From: Tillus elongatus
Lineage: Eukaryota > Arthropoda > Insecta > Coleoptera > Cleridae
NCBI GenBank assembly: GCA_964006375.1
Contig: OZ023266.1
Location: 17,578,090 to 17,642,089 of the forward strand
Direction: 5' to 3'
DNA length: 64,000 nt
In this document: piece after piece, positions 27,641-38,811 of the stretch
Position numbering within the stretch: position 1 is the first letter of the stretch
How the letters are laid out: every line of letters starts with the position of its first letter
Notes under the pieces: model-generated
The model's input: only the letters and a program-made list of their open reading frames with translations
The model's database searches: none
What the model was told of the DNA's origin: nothing
Program-made: the position numbers and the translations under genes

Positions 27641-28528
27641 ATATAAGTTGTACTCAGGACTATCCCTGTTTATATACACAAGTGGTCCGGAAATTATAAG
27701 CAAAACACTCGGGAGGATAAAATTTACAAACGGGTTTGTTTGCTGGTGACCGTAATTTTTTCTCGATTAGCTTAAAATTAACTTTTGGAGCTTCAGCGAT
27801 TTTCCAATATATTGTCTTCTTTTTAGTGAATTTTTGTAGAAAAAATTCGCTATTGATGAGAATGTGACTTTTGAACTTTAAGAAAAAATCACATAAGCTG
27901 TACTTAGGATTATCTGTGTTTATATATACAGGTGGTCCGGAAATTATAAGTAAAATACTTGGGAAGTGATTCTACTCAAACAATTGATGCCACAAGCTCA
28001 TACAAATTTTTTTCTAAACCTTAAAATGAGGAGGTTACAGGCTCTTGATTTTTTTATTTCAAATCATTTTCTTTCAAAATGTTTTTGTTAGTAAATGGAT
28101 TTTTTTAAAGTTTCTACGCTTGTAAAAAATGTAATTTTATATTTTTGTGTCAAATTTGACGTGAATCACTTAAAGACAAAGGGGGGAAACGGCGCTTGAC
28201 CTGTAGATAATAACTCATAACATTTTTGTTAGAACATTTTTTGAAACTCTGACAGCAGGTTCTTAAAGGAAACCAAAAAATCTACAAAAAGGTTGCTTGT
28301 GTTGTATTGCGATAAAACGAGCCGTTAAAAATGTCAAAAAGTCGTTGTGTATTTATTCAGTGCAATTGAATGTGTACTTATCAGTACTAATTACAGGTTC
28401 CAATCTTGACTCAGCAGTGGAATAGAATTTTAAAAAGTTTTCATTTCTGAACGTCACACCGTCTGGGATTACCATAATTAAACGTTGAATGTAGAGGCTT
28501 CTCCTCCAGACACCAAAATTTACTTCAG

Positions 28529-28586
28529 ATTTATCTTACTCCCGACGCGTTTCGACACTCCAAGAGGTCATCTTCAGGGGATAAAT
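28529..28586 (-). ncRNA. Hammerhead ribozyme motif, left palindrome arm
   Basis: On the minus strand: stem I AUUUAU..CCC, core CUGAAGA (28577-28571), extra U, stem II GACCUC-UUG-GAG(U)GUC, GAAAC, loop GC, GUC (28546-28544), then GGG..AUAAAU closing stem I with a 6-nt internal loop. All core residues of CUGANGA/GAAA/UH are present. Mirror copy of 29059-29116. Confidence 0.65.
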
Positions 28587-29058
28587 TTGAACAAGTCTCA
28601 AAAAATTAAACTCGAAACTATACATGAAGGTTTTAACAGGTCACAACTTCATCCATTGTGCCAGGGGCTATGTAACACTACATCTGTATAATTTCAGAAA
28701 ATTGTCTTCAAGAACAAAAATCAATGCAAAAGATCGGCGATATTTAACAGCCATGATGAAGGGTGGCCATTATGTGAACTTGATAGTTCAAGAACAAAAA
28801 TCAATGCAAAAGATCGGCGATATTTAACAGCCATGATGAAGGGTGGCCATTATGTGAACTTGATAGTTCACATAATGGCCACCCTTCATCATGGCTGTTA
28901 AATATCGCCGATCTTTTGCATTGATTTTTGTTCTTGAAGACAATTTTCTGAAATTATACAGATGTAGTGATACATAGCCCCTGGCACAATGGATGAAGTT
29001 GTGACCTGTTAAAACCTTCATGTATAGTTTCGAGTTTAATTTTTTGAGAATTGTTCAA

Positions 29059-29116
29059 ATTTATCCCCTGAAGATGACCTCTTGGAGTGTCGAAACGCGT
29101 CGGGAGTAAGATAAAT
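29059..29116 (+). ncRNA. Hammerhead ribozyme motif, right palindrome arm
   Basis: Plus strand, sense to glass and inside its intron 1. CUGAAGA 29068-29074; extra U 29075; stem II 29076-29081 with 29085-29091 (one bulged U at 29088); GAAAC 29092-29096; predicted cleavage after GUC 29099-29101. Stem I pairs CCC (29065-29067) with GGG (29102-29104) and AUUUAU (29059-29064) with AUAAAU (29111-29116). The minimal two-pair stem III is typical of hammerheads known in Penelope-like elements. Confidence 0.65.
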
Positions 29117-29879
29117 CTAAAGTAAATTTTGGTGTCTGGAGGAGAAGCCGCTACATTCAACGTTTAATGTTAAAAAGTGTTTTTTTTTTTCGAAAACGGT
29201 GTATTTTACCGCCATGCAATATGCGTAACTTTTTTGTAGATTTTTTGGTTTTCTTTAACAATCTGCTGTTACAGTTTTTATGTATGTTTTAAGAAAAAGT
29301 TATGAGTCGTTATCTACAGGTCAAGGGCAGTTTCAGTTATTTGTCTTTAAGGGATTAACATCGACCTAAAAATACAAAATCCAAATTTTAAAAGAATCGA
29401 TTAAAAATTATTTTAGAAAATTTATTGAAAAATAAATATTCAAAACCCTGTAGTATTATTGTTTTTTTTTATTATTGTTTATTGGCAAAAATTATACAAT
29501 ATGTTAGTACAATAAGTCTTAGACTTGTACTGTATTATAACATAATTTGGAAGGTTATATCCTAAATAGTTTGACAGTCCTACACCAAATTCAGTAAACT
29601 TTAAATTTTGACGTTCCGAATGTAATTTCTTTTGCCCTTCTATTTCTCACCTTCTAACACTTCAACCATCACCTTCATTTGCCATAAATCTCTGCTATTC
29701 CATAATGTCTTTCTGACTGCTATTCTTACCAAACAATCCATATTTTTGCTAAAATGTTTAAATTTGTAGGAGACAAAAATGACTTTAGTTTGACAATCGC
29801 ACGCAAAATTCTCAACTATTTTAGAGTTTTCTAAAAATATATTATAGGAGATTATGGCAATATTTCCGGACACCTGTAT

Positions 29880-30330
29880 ATTTATCGGTGCGATAATTCA
29901 AAAAATAATTTACTAATTTTGATGAACCTTGGCACATATGTTGTGTTTGTAAACAGCTTGGATAATTCTGTTAGCCAGAAAAATCGGATCAGTTTTTCCG
30001 GGAGAATTTTTATTTTCCTTTCGGGCCATTATTGTATCTTTGAAAATAACAAAGCTTTTCTGATGAAATTTGGTATATACGATGCCTTTATGGAGACTAT
30101 ACAACCTCTCAGATTTCAAGATTCCAGATTTAGGAAAGTCGACTTATAAGCATTTTAATATTCGTCCAAAAATTTATTGTATCTTGAAAAATAAGAAAGT
30201 TATTTTAATTAAATTTGGAACATACGTTTCCTTTATAGAGGATACTTAAATTTAAAGATTATAACTTTATAGGTAAAGTCGAGTTACAGGCATAAAAAAA
30301 TTGTTTCTTCCTTCACATAAGCTACGTGGG
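29880..30330 (+). repeat. Diverged (TA)n-family internal sequence
   Basis: The phrases GATAATTCAAAAAATAATTT and AAAAATCGGATCAGTTTTTC follow the layout of the (TA)n elements, with later units diverged. No TA tract or ends. Confidence 0.5.
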
Positions 30331-30434
30331 GCTGCACAAGGCTAAATATTTTCTATAATAATTACAATTTATTTAAACTCATAGATTAAAAGAAAACCAT
30401 TCTCGGTTAAGAGAATTGCGAAATGAGAATTGCG

Positions 30435-30512
30435 AAACTAATTCCTATTGGTCCATTTTAAATAAGATAACGATATTATTTAAAATGAGCCAATAGGAAT
30501 ACGTTTCGCGTA
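30435..30512. repeat. Small hairpin in intron 1
   Basis: Arms of about 35 bp: GAAACTAATTCCTATTGG with its inverted partner CCAATAGGAATACGTTTC. A related half-hairpin occurs near 31088-31125. Confidence 0.6.
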
Positions 30513-30552
30513 TATATGAACCTAGCTTTACAAGATAGTCAAAACAAAAAAA

Positions 30553-31000
<448 letters not shown>

Positions 31001-31748
31001 TAATTAAATAATTTCTTTAGAATAGACGGTATTCGGCAAATGTTTGTTTCGTCACCCATAAGCCGGGTTCATATTATTGAGAATAGTGAAACCTATACCT
31101 ATTGGTTAATTTTAAATAATATGATAGCAGTGAATTGTCAATTCTCAAAACCTAAAATCTGAGTAGGGGAAATATTAATATGTGTGTAATTTTCTGGGAA
31201 ATATCGCTGGGCAGTTTAAAGATTTTTAACAGGTGACATATATGTGATGCTAACTAGTATGTTTCAAAGTTTTGTGCTTTATCGTTATACGTTCTTGGTG
31301 AATTTTCCCAGAAATTTTTCAGAAATTAGAGATAACGATTTTCAGGCTATTTTAAGTTTTTCTTACCTACTCTAATAGAAACTGAATACTTTTGATTTTC
31401 ACAACCTATTTATTATTATATAAATAAAACAAGATCTAAAATATAAACTGAGAAATTTTATTTGTAAGAACTGACAGCTAAATCTAATTTAATATCCGTA
31501 TAGCTACGAAATTAAGAAACCAATAATATGAGAAATATAATTGTTAGCTTATGTTCGTAATATAACCTATCTCAATTGATTTCCACAAATAAGAATATTC
31601 TATTGTAATTTTTTGAAAGCAAACTTTCATATAGACTTTGTTGATTCAGCTTGTTGATCTTTTTGATATACATATTTGAAATGAATAACACAAATTTAAT
31701 GAATTTAGATTCGGCAGTTCTAATTACTTGCAATAAAAATAAATCTTT
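31001..31748. other. AT-rich intronic DNA
   Basis: No repeat ends or coding frames were recognised, apart from the half-hairpin near 31088-31125. Confidence 0.35.
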
Positions 31749-31758
31749 GGTTGCCTCC

Positions 31759-33585
31759 TTTTTTTCCCTCAGGGCTCGTCCGCGGCCTTGCCGCCCCGAT
31801 AGCACTGCAACCTTTGGTTGATTGTGCATGCCCTTAGTCTTACTCCACCCATTTCAAAATCACTGTGCCTTGAACTAGTCTGCACAGCGATTGGTAGGGT
31901 GAAGTTTTATAATGCTCTGTCTCCGGTCTAGACTGACCGTAGATCAGTTGTCTTTTGCGGTCCAGAGCTTTACACTCGTACAAGATGTGCTGGGCTGATT
32001 CCTCCCCCTCGCCGCAGAGTCTGCATGCGAGGTCCCCTTCGAACCGCCCCATTTTATGCAGGTGTTTCTTGACGGCCATGTGTCCCGTCAAGAGACCTGT
32101 TGTGTTTCTAAGCTGTCCTCTACTAAGATTTAGCAGCTCCACAGCTCTCTTTGAACTGGGTCCGTCAATTATTGACTTCCCATGTCTGAGCCCTTGACAA
32201 TCCGCCCAGTACACCTTGTGCTGGTTTCTGACCCAGGACTTAATGGCTCCCCTGGCAGTGCTCTTTGTCACGCCCAGAGATGGTTTTGGTCCCATAAATG
32301 GTTCTGCTGACCTTCTCTTCGCGACACTGTCAGCTTCTTCATTGCCTTTGACCCCCGAATGACCCGACACCCAGATGAGGGTCACCTCGTTCTGCCCAGC
32401 CAGGTCGCTCGTCTCGTCTCGGCACTCACTCACCAGCCAGATATTTACCCGTGGGCTACTTAGTGCCTTAAGTGCTGCCTGGCTGTCTGTGGCTATGAGG
32501 ATCCGCTTGTTGGTGTAGCCCCTCCGCTTGTTCTCCCGCACACAGTGCAGGATGGCGTACATTTCGGCCTGAAACACCGTTGCATGGGCTCCGGGGGAAA
32601 TACTATGACTTACCCTCGGTCCTTCCGAGTAAACACCTACCCCCGTCCCACGCTCGCCGCCGGATCCGCCTGGCCATTGGAATGCTCCTACCGTATAGAG
32701 TGAGAGTTCTGTGGCTGTCGCACTTCCTCCTCCTCGTAAACGGCACGACGGTTGCTTTTTTGGGGCTCACGTCGAGCCCTTGATCAACCGTCCACCCTTC
32801 CACCACTTTCAGTGCAGTCTGCATGCGCTCCCATACTGCCTGTGTGACTTTTCCTCGGACTATTATGACAATGTCGTTCGCATAGCCCTGTACCTCATAC
32901 CTACCTTCCGAGAGCCTCCCCAGCAGGCCATCGACCACTATGCACCAGAGCAAGGGAGACAGAATGCTCCCCTGCGGACACCCCGCAGCGACCCCCGCCA
33001 GCAGAGTCCCTCCCGCAAGTGAGGTGAACACCGCCCTGTCCCTGAGCATGGCACCGACTCACCTGCAGCAGGTCTCCTCTATTCCACGATCCCGGAGAGT
33101 TGCCAGAACCGATCCGAACGAGGTGTTGCTAAAGGCCCCCTCTATGCCTAGGAAGGCCCCCAGCGCCACCTCCCTGTTCTCCAGCGTATTCTGTTTCTGT
33201 TGAGAATTCTGCTCTGTATGCATATTGTCCGCAGTGTAGGGGATATGCTTCCAGTACACCGCACCTAATGTGCCGGTCGAGCAGTTTTTCCATTGTTTTT
33301 AGCAAGAAGGACATGAGACTTATTGCCCTCAGGGACTTTGTCTGGTCTGTTGGGCGCCCAGATTTAGGAATGAATACAACCCTGGCCAGTCTCCATGCCC
33401 TCGGAATGTACCCCAGAGCCAGGCTGGCCCTCATAATGAGGGTAAGCGCCGGCGCCAGTATATCTATCCCCTGTTGGAGCATGATGGGCATTATTTCATC
33501 AAATTCCGGCGATTTGTATGGTTTAAAGCGGTTAATGGCCCATCTGATTTTACTCCAGGTAACCACCTCTTTAGCGACTGTCCAT
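31759..33585 (-). pseudogene. LINE with reverse transcriptase and RNase H, 5'-truncated
   Basis: A 1.83-kb minus-strand insertion in glass intron 1. Frames 33129-33719 and 32603-33049 give reverse transcriptase pieces (INRFKPYKSPEFDEIMPIML, IPKSGRPTDQTKSLRAISLM, GCPQGSILSPLLWCIVVDGL and GYANDIVIIVRG). The active-site YADD is YAND, so it is inactive. Frame 31840-32577 gives an RNase H domain (FQAEMYAILHCVREN, IATDSQAALKAL, WVSGHSGVKGNEEADSVAK) and a C-terminal Cys/His segment (CRLCGEGEESAQHILYEC). The 3' end is GGGCGGCAAGGCCGC...CCCTGAGGG plus a short A-run. The direct repeat GGTTGCCTCC at 31749-31758 and 33586-33595 is the target duplication. It belongs to an I/R1-like lineage with RNase H. 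Confidence 0.85.
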
Positions 33586-33599
33586 GGTTGCCTCCTTAC

Positions 33600-34120
33600 A
33601 AAATAACTGCGTCTTTTAGCGAATGCTTTTAAACTATAAAGTTTGTTAAACAGGCAAAGACTGATATAGACAATAAAAACGTCTCTTTGGTAAATATTAA
33701 AAAATCTACGATCCGACAAATATTATTTGTCAGAATCTAAAATAAAATATACCTAAAATTTACGCGAAGTTTCGCGGTAAGCTGCAAAAAATACAGCATG
33801 TTTTTATCCGCAATTTACTTTTGCATTTTGCATCTGTATGTACCTTGCTATACACGTCAATATTGATTATTTTTACACAACAAACTTCTGGAATTGATGT
33901 GGTTTGTGAAGAGCCAATATTACATTAAGCATCTTTACAGAATCCCGAAGTCTATCTAAACTAATCAATCATCAAAATAGAAAATTGCAATATCTCTAAA
34001 ATAGACTGAGATAGTTTTACTCAACCTTGTACAACTTTGAAGCTTTTAAATGCAAAATCATTGACTTATTTTAAATCCCTCTATGGTGTAGTAAGATGTT
34101 CTAATATGATCTTCCACTAG
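33600..34120. other. Intron 1, 3' part; no features
   Basis: Plain AT-rich intronic DNA leading to the exon 2 acceptor CTTCCACTAG at 34120. Confidence 0.45.
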
Positions 34121-34442
34121 AACAGAGCCCACAATGCAGCCACAAATGGGCAGTTATCTAATGAAACAGTCGAACGGTTCGGATATGGCTGACGTCCTGC
34201 TGTCACTGAAACACGCTGTGGTCCATCCAGGCCAGAGTCCCCAGGAGAAATATGAGGCCCAGCAGCACATATACCATCCTCAGGTACTGCTCTCCCCCAG
34301 CGGATATAGCACCTCCATCTGCGACCAGTCTTTCAACCAGCAACCCATGTTCCCCAGCATGTCGGTCAATGTCTCAATGAACATGACAATGCATGGATAC
34401 CCTGCTAACACCTACCCCAACAACGAGATAACCTGTCCACAG
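34121..34442 (+). CDS. gl: glass exon 2
   Basis: Encodes the last base of codon 98 and residues 99-205. Acceptor CTTCCACTAG|AAC; donor CAG|GTAAGA at 34443, leaving phase 0. The first base completes Lys98, and the reading frame then runs TEPTMQPQMGSYLMKQ with no stop. Contains DMADVLLSLKHAVVHPGQSP and Met/Pro/Asn-rich low-complexity sequence (MSVNVSMNMTMHGYPANTYP). This is a disordered region upstream of the fingers, expected to be transactivating rather than DNA-binding. The exon is GC-richer than the flanking introns. Confidence 0.8.
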
Positions 34443-34504
34443 GTAAGATACTGCTAATGAAACTAGTGATAATTAATTATAGTTTAGTCAGCCATAAGTG
34501 AATA

Positions 34505-34700
34505 TTGAAACCTGTTATGAGCACTCATAAGTACACTTGCAGAACCCAAATCACCACAATACATTTTTTTAAAACTGACCATTGTTTCACTAACCAAGTT
34601 AGCGTCATCAGAGGATGAATAGTTCTAGACATCTTATATCCACAACTGTATTTATATTCTTCCTCAAGTAGTCGGGCTCTAACGATAGAGGATGGTCCAG
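34505..34700 (-). repeat. Penelope-like element end fragment
   Basis: Matches the piece at 53125-53290 (GTACACTTGCAGAACCCAAA, then ACTAACCAAGTTAGCGTCAT). A terminal repeat without coding sequence; it carries a hammerhead motif. Confidence 0.6.
34577..34611 (-). ncRNA. Hammerhead ribozyme motif in intron 2
   Basis: Minus strand: CUGAUGA (34611-34605), extra C, stem II GCUAAC-UUG-GUUAGU (6 bp with one G-U), GAAAC (34588-34584), loop AAUG, GUC (34579-34577). Core residues are complete. Stem I is weak (two clear pairs), so activity is doubtful. Confidence 0.55.
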
Positions 34701-34844
34701 CAACACAAAAATTAACATATTTCTAAGCTACTTTATTATCTATCGCACGTGCTTCTGCCGGTCTTTTCTGTGAAGTTATCTATCAAACGACTTACCATAG
34801 GCGGCGGTATGAAGTTCATAACTTTTTATTATTAATATGTTTAG

Positions 34845-34848
<4 letters not shown>

Positions 34849-34936
<88 letters not shown>
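34849..34936. repeat. (TA)n microsatellite at a Penelope-like end
   Basis: About 44 TA repeats directly abutting the end of Penelope-like element 2, possibly its target. Confidence 0.85.
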
Positions 34937-34940
<4 letters not shown>

Positions 34941-35459
34941 CATGCTTGGTTCTCGGGTTGAACCGCGTCCAGAATTTATTAATTAAAACTCGACGTTTCG
35001 GCTCCTGTTTTGGCACTATTTTCAAGAGGTAAAGGAAATATGTAAAAACATGAACCCTAAGGCCTCAATCTGCCTACTCCCCAAATCTCGCCGGAGATCG
35101 TCTCTAAGGTCTCAGTGTGTTTAACCCTAGCCTTAAAAGAGGCCTGGCAGTTCGTTGCAAGTCTTGGATTGTATGTATCGTTTCCTCTACCTGCTTCGTT
35201 ATCAGTGTAATGAGTCGCGTCACGGTGAATTAAGTCAAGGGCTTTTGTCACTGTACTTAAATGATTAAGAGGATTGCACGTATTTGTTGAGTCAGGGGCT
35301 TTCGTCATGGTACTTAAAGGATTAAGATGATTGCAGGTATTTGTTGAGTTAGGTAATGGTGAAATAAAATTTTCTATTGAATTTAATGTCTTTTTGTGTG
35401 TTTGTAATGAACATATAATAGGTTTCCAAGTAATCGGAAGACGAAGACCATCATCTCTT

Positions 35460-35972
35460 TTATTTAAAAATCGGGACCTTTTCGATCTTGATTGATTCGC
35501 GGATAATTCTGGTTTCGAAGTTGTAAACCGGTGCTATTGGTTTGGCATTGTCGAAGTCTATTTTGTGTCCTGTATGAATATGATGCATGGCCAGCGCCGA
35601 TGAGGGGTCGGATTTTCTAACTGCGAGGGTGTGTTCATATATTCTATTGTGGATGCGTCTATTTGTTTGTCCCATATAAGTTCGGGAACAGTCTGAATAA
35701 GGAATTTCGTAAACTCCGTGAGATTCGTTTGGAATCGTATACTTGGGAGTTTTTATCAGATCTGAGAGTTTTTGCTCTGTTGTGAATATGGTTTTGATAT
35801 TATGGGTTCTAAAAATTCGGTTGATTTTGTCGGTGACACCTTTAATGTATAGTAAAAACGCTGTGTGTTGTTGTGTAGACCCTGTTTGTTCTTGTTGTGG
35901 TGTAGTGGTTTGTTGTTGTGCGTTTCTAATGTTTCGTAGTATGTGATTGTTGTCATTTCCGTTTTCTAGCAA
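35460..35972 (-). pseudogene. Penelope-like GIY-YIG endonuclease
   Basis: Residues include LLYIKGVTDKINRIFR, the linker typical of this group, and the nuclease start SHGVYEIPYSDCSRTYMGQT followed by NRRIHNRIYEHTLAVRK and HHIHTGHKIDFDNAKPI. The GVY...YMGQT and R...EH residues expected for catalysis are all present, so this domain is well preserved. It is cut from its reverse transcriptase by the insertion at 36065-37700. Confidence 0.8.
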
Positions 35973-36064
35973 TGTCTAAAAAGTTTAATTCTGCCTGTTT
36001 ATTGTTGTGGTCTGTTATTCTGAGGGATCGTGTTACTAGTGTTCGAACCACGGAATTTAGTTGC

Positions 36065-37700
36065 GATGGGTGATTAGATTAGATTAGATTAGATTTTGTT
36101 GTGAGTGGGCTATTTCAGTCCCTCCACCGCGACCTTGGGTCTATTGTGGCTCACGTCTAATTTAGATTTCACCCATCAATTCCAGCTCCCTGAGGGAGTC
36201 GATCTTTTCCTGAGAGTGAGAGTTTGTTTGGAAGGTGTACTGCCATCTGAGTAAAGTCGCTTGTCCGTTTCGAAGCTCAAAGAGAGATAACCTCTCTCTG
36301 AGTTCGTCTGGGCCCGACATCAGTCAGTGTTTGCCTCGAGGCGGTATCATGAAGTCCCGCTCTCGAGCGGCATCTAATCTCCAGTTGTAATCCACCCCTA
36401 AAGATCTCAGCTCCCCTCAGGCTCTTCCAAACCTGACACCTAACAGTGTTAAGACTCAAGGCAACATCCCATCGAGTCCCGCTCCCGAGCATCACCCCAG
36501 CGAGGCCGTCCGTCCGTCTCGTAGCACAAAGTATGGGCTCCAAACTCCGGGTGTTTACCACTCATCAGAGATCAGAGCCCCCGGGACGTCTGGACACACG
36601 ACACACGCCAGGGCTCAATCCAGGGCGGTATCATCTGGAACCCCGCTCCCGAATAACGACCAAGCGAGGCCAATTGTCAGTCTCTGAGGGCACAGTGGAG
36701 GCGTCAAACTCCGGGTGCATATCACTCCCCAGAGATGTCTGCCTCCCCCCAGCCTCACCTGCACCAGACCTCCGCCAGTGTTTCATTTACTCGAGGCGGT
36801 ATCATGAAGTCCCGCCCTCGAGCATCCTCCAGGCAGGGTCGTTAGCCTGTATCGATGCTCACAGAGTAGGCCCAAGTCTCCAGGTGTAATCCACCCCTAG
36901 AGACCCCAGCCACCTCCGGGTTCGTCCAGGTCCAACACCTGCCAGCGTTAGCTTAAATTTCACCCAACAAATCGAGCTTCCGACAGGAGACGACACCTGC
37001 GAGGTGAAACTTTGTTTGACAGATGTACTGCCATCTGAGCGAAGTCGCTTGCCCGTCTCAAAGCTCAAAGAGAGATAACCTCTCTCCAAGTTCGTCTGGA
37101 CCAGACATCCGTCAGTGTATGACTCGGTGCAGTATCATGAAGTCCTGCATCCGAGCAGCATCCAAGTGAGGTCGTTTGTCCGTTTCGAAGCTCACAGAAG
37201 AGGCCTCAACCCTTAGTTTTATTCCACCCCTAAAGATCTCAGCTCTCCTCCGGGTTCGTCTAGACCCGACACCCACCAGTGCTAGACTCAAGGCGACATC
37301 CCATCGAGCCCCACTCCCGAGCATCGTACAAGCGAGGCCGTCCGTCCGTTCCGAAGCACACAGTGGGGGCCCCAAACTCCGGGTGTTTACCACTCATCAG
37401 AGTTGTCAACCCCCTCCGGGTCGTCTAGACACACGACACCCACCAGAACTCAACCCAAGGCGGCACCCATCCGGAACCCCGCTCCCGAGTAACAACCAAG
37501 CGCGGGCAACCATCCATTTCTAAGCTCAGAGTGGAGGCCTCAAAATTCGGGTGTACATCACTCCCCGGAGATATCCGCCTCCCTCCAGGCCCACATGGAC
37601 AAGACCCCCGCCAGTGTTTGATTCCAATTAGTCGCCTTTTACGACAGGCAGGAGTTACCTTGGGCCTATTCTTTTAGTTAGTCCCCGGACCCACAGGGAA
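36065..37700 (-). mobile_element. GC-rich retroelement-like insertion made of tandem units
   Basis: Strikingly GC-rich against its surroundings. About eight units of roughly 165 bp share phrases like GTATCATGAAGTCCCGC, CCGTCCGTCCG and CAAACTCCGGGTG. A larger duplication is also visible (about 36160-36950 and 36952-37690). The minus-strand 5' end is CCCTGTGGGTCCGGGGACTA with CTGTCGTAAAAGGCGACTAA. The 3' end is (TAATC)n at 36075-36095, a typical retroelement tail. It splits a Penelope-like reverse transcriptase; flanks share TCACC(C)AT. No coding frame recognised. Confidence 0.6.
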
Positions 37701-38262
37701 TGGTGAGATTGGGCGTTAAGATAACGATTAGCGTGGGTTGGTTTTCGGTACACAGTGTAAGAAAATCCTCTGACTGGGTTTTTAGTGATGCGTACATCTA
37801 AGAAAGGCAACGAAAAATTATTTACTATTTCCATGGTGAATTGGATTTGGGGGTTAGTGTTATTTAGGTAAGAAAGGAATTCGTCTAGAGATTATGTACC
37901 GTGTGGCCAGACAGCGAAAATGTCGACAACGTATCTTAACCAACAGGTTGGTTTAAGTTGGGATGAATTGAGGGCTCGTGTCTCGAAGTTTTCCATAAAA
38001 ATGTTAGCCAATGCAGGAGAGAGTGGTGAACCCATTGGAGCACCTCGAACTTGTTTGTAAAATTTGTTTTGAGAAAGGAAATAAGTGTTAGATGTGCAGT
38101 GTTCTAGAAGAGCTAAGGTAAAAATAGTATGAAATATTTTGTTTATTTTTGAAAATGGAAAGGGTTTCAGGTAGAGGTATATTAATGAATAAGGAAACTA
38201 TATCAAAGCTAACTAGGATGTCGTTTTGAGAAATGGTCTTGTTTTGAAGAAGGTAAAAAAAT
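37700..38262 (-). pseudogene. Penelope-like reverse transcriptase fragment
   Basis: The minus strand reads LVSFDIVSLFINIPLPETL near 38210, then RGAPMGSPLSPALANIFM near 38030, LRYVVDIFAVWPHGT near 37910 (the YVDD box has become YVVD) and SYTVYRKPTHANRYLNAQSHH at the break with the GC-rich element. Frameshifts are present. Motif order and wording identify a Penelope-like element. Confidence 0.75.
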
Positions 38263-38780
38263 GTAAACTTAATTATTTACAAGAAAATGAGAGAAACTTA
38301 TTAACAACCACAATTAGAATAAAGGTCAATCATGACAGATTTCGATCGGCTTGGAATAAAATCAACTCCCTACAGTAACTGTGACGGAAACTCGATATGT
38401 GATTTAGAACACATCGTGCTTTCATGCAGCTTGTATGCAAATCAACGCAAAACACTTATGCATTCGTTGATGAAAACAGTAGAAATACAATTTTCTCCCA
38501 TCCTAAATTATTTACTTAGTTTTAAGAGTAAAAAAGTATTGATCCTGTTATGGGGATATATTAAAAATATAGGTATAGTATTATAAATGATTGTATATAT
38601 TTAAGTACGCTGTTGTTAGTTTATAGTGATAAGTAATATACAGGTGTATATGGAATAAGCTTTCCGTCTGTTTGTCCTACTGTACTAGCTTCTCAATCCA
38701 TGGCCTGTCCGTGTATCGATAAGCCTTGGTGGATCCCTAGGCGATACTGTGTCCACATCTATCCCCACAAAAAAAAAGAC
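38263..38780 (+). pseudogene. LINE C-terminus and 3' UTR
   Basis: Frame 38332-38586 reads MTDFDRLGIKSTPYSNCDGN then ICDLEHIVLSCSLYANQRK, a Cys/His segment like those ending many LINE ORF2 proteins. After the stop comes about 190 bp with TGGATCCCTAGGCGATAC and an A-run at about 38767-38777. The clade is not determined. Confidence 0.65.
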
Positions 38781-38811
38781 TACAGATGTATGGATGTATA
38801 TATAGTGTATA

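Larger units (their letters stand above)
26512..27960. repeat. Tandem array in intron 1, two of three units carrying a SINE
   Basis: Three tandem units begin near 26512, 27125 and 27720 (AATTTACAAACGGGTTTGTT). Each runs through TCTCGATTAGCTTAAAATTA and a GAATTTT-AAAAATTCGCTATT hairpin to the DNA-transposon end CAGGTGGTCCGGAAATTATA. Units 1 and 2 have a SINE at the same site; unit 3 does not and shows the empty site (AAGAAAAAATCACATAAGC). Confidence 0.75.
28477..29168. repeat. 0.7-kb near-perfect palindrome from two Penelope-like ends
   Basis: The outer arms start ATTAAACGTTGAATGTAG (28477) and end with the exact inverse at 29168. The arms are about 300 bp and nearly identical. The apex is GTGAACTTGATAGTTCAC at 28855-28872. 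The left arm has an extra direct duplication of about 79 bp (28710-28788 and 28788-28867). Each arm carries a hammerhead motif. Head-to-head Penelope-like terminal repeats are the best explanation. Confidence 0.8.
27929..29876. mobile_element. DNA element with TA duplication and long inverted subterminal repeats
   Basis: The ends CAGGTGGTCCGGAAATTATA (27929) and, inverted, CAGGTGTCCGGAAATATTGC (29876) are each flanked by TA. Inside, about 28140-28330 and 29210-29390 are inverted relatives (shared TTGACCTGTAGATAA and CAAAAAATCTACAAAAA). No transposase remains. The centre is occupied by the Penelope-like palindrome 28477-29168. Confidence 0.65.
34937..38262 (-). mobile_element. Penelope-like element 2, split by a GC-rich insertion
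   Basis: The minus-strand coding order is reverse transcriptase (37700-38262) then GIY-YIG nuclease (35460-35972), with a GC-rich repeat element at 36065-37700 between them. The 3' end abuts (TA)n at 34936. It carries a degenerate hammerhead-like sequence at about 34990-35035 (UUGAAAA...GAAACGUC). Confidence 0.75.

Noticed and set aside
32580..33203. Plus-strand open frames opposite the LINE
   Set aside because: They are antisense shadows of the reverse transcriptase and RNase H frames and show no family features.
36277..37523. Arg/Ser-rich open frames in the GC-rich block
   Set aside because: They lie in tandem units, occur on both strands and resemble no protein family.
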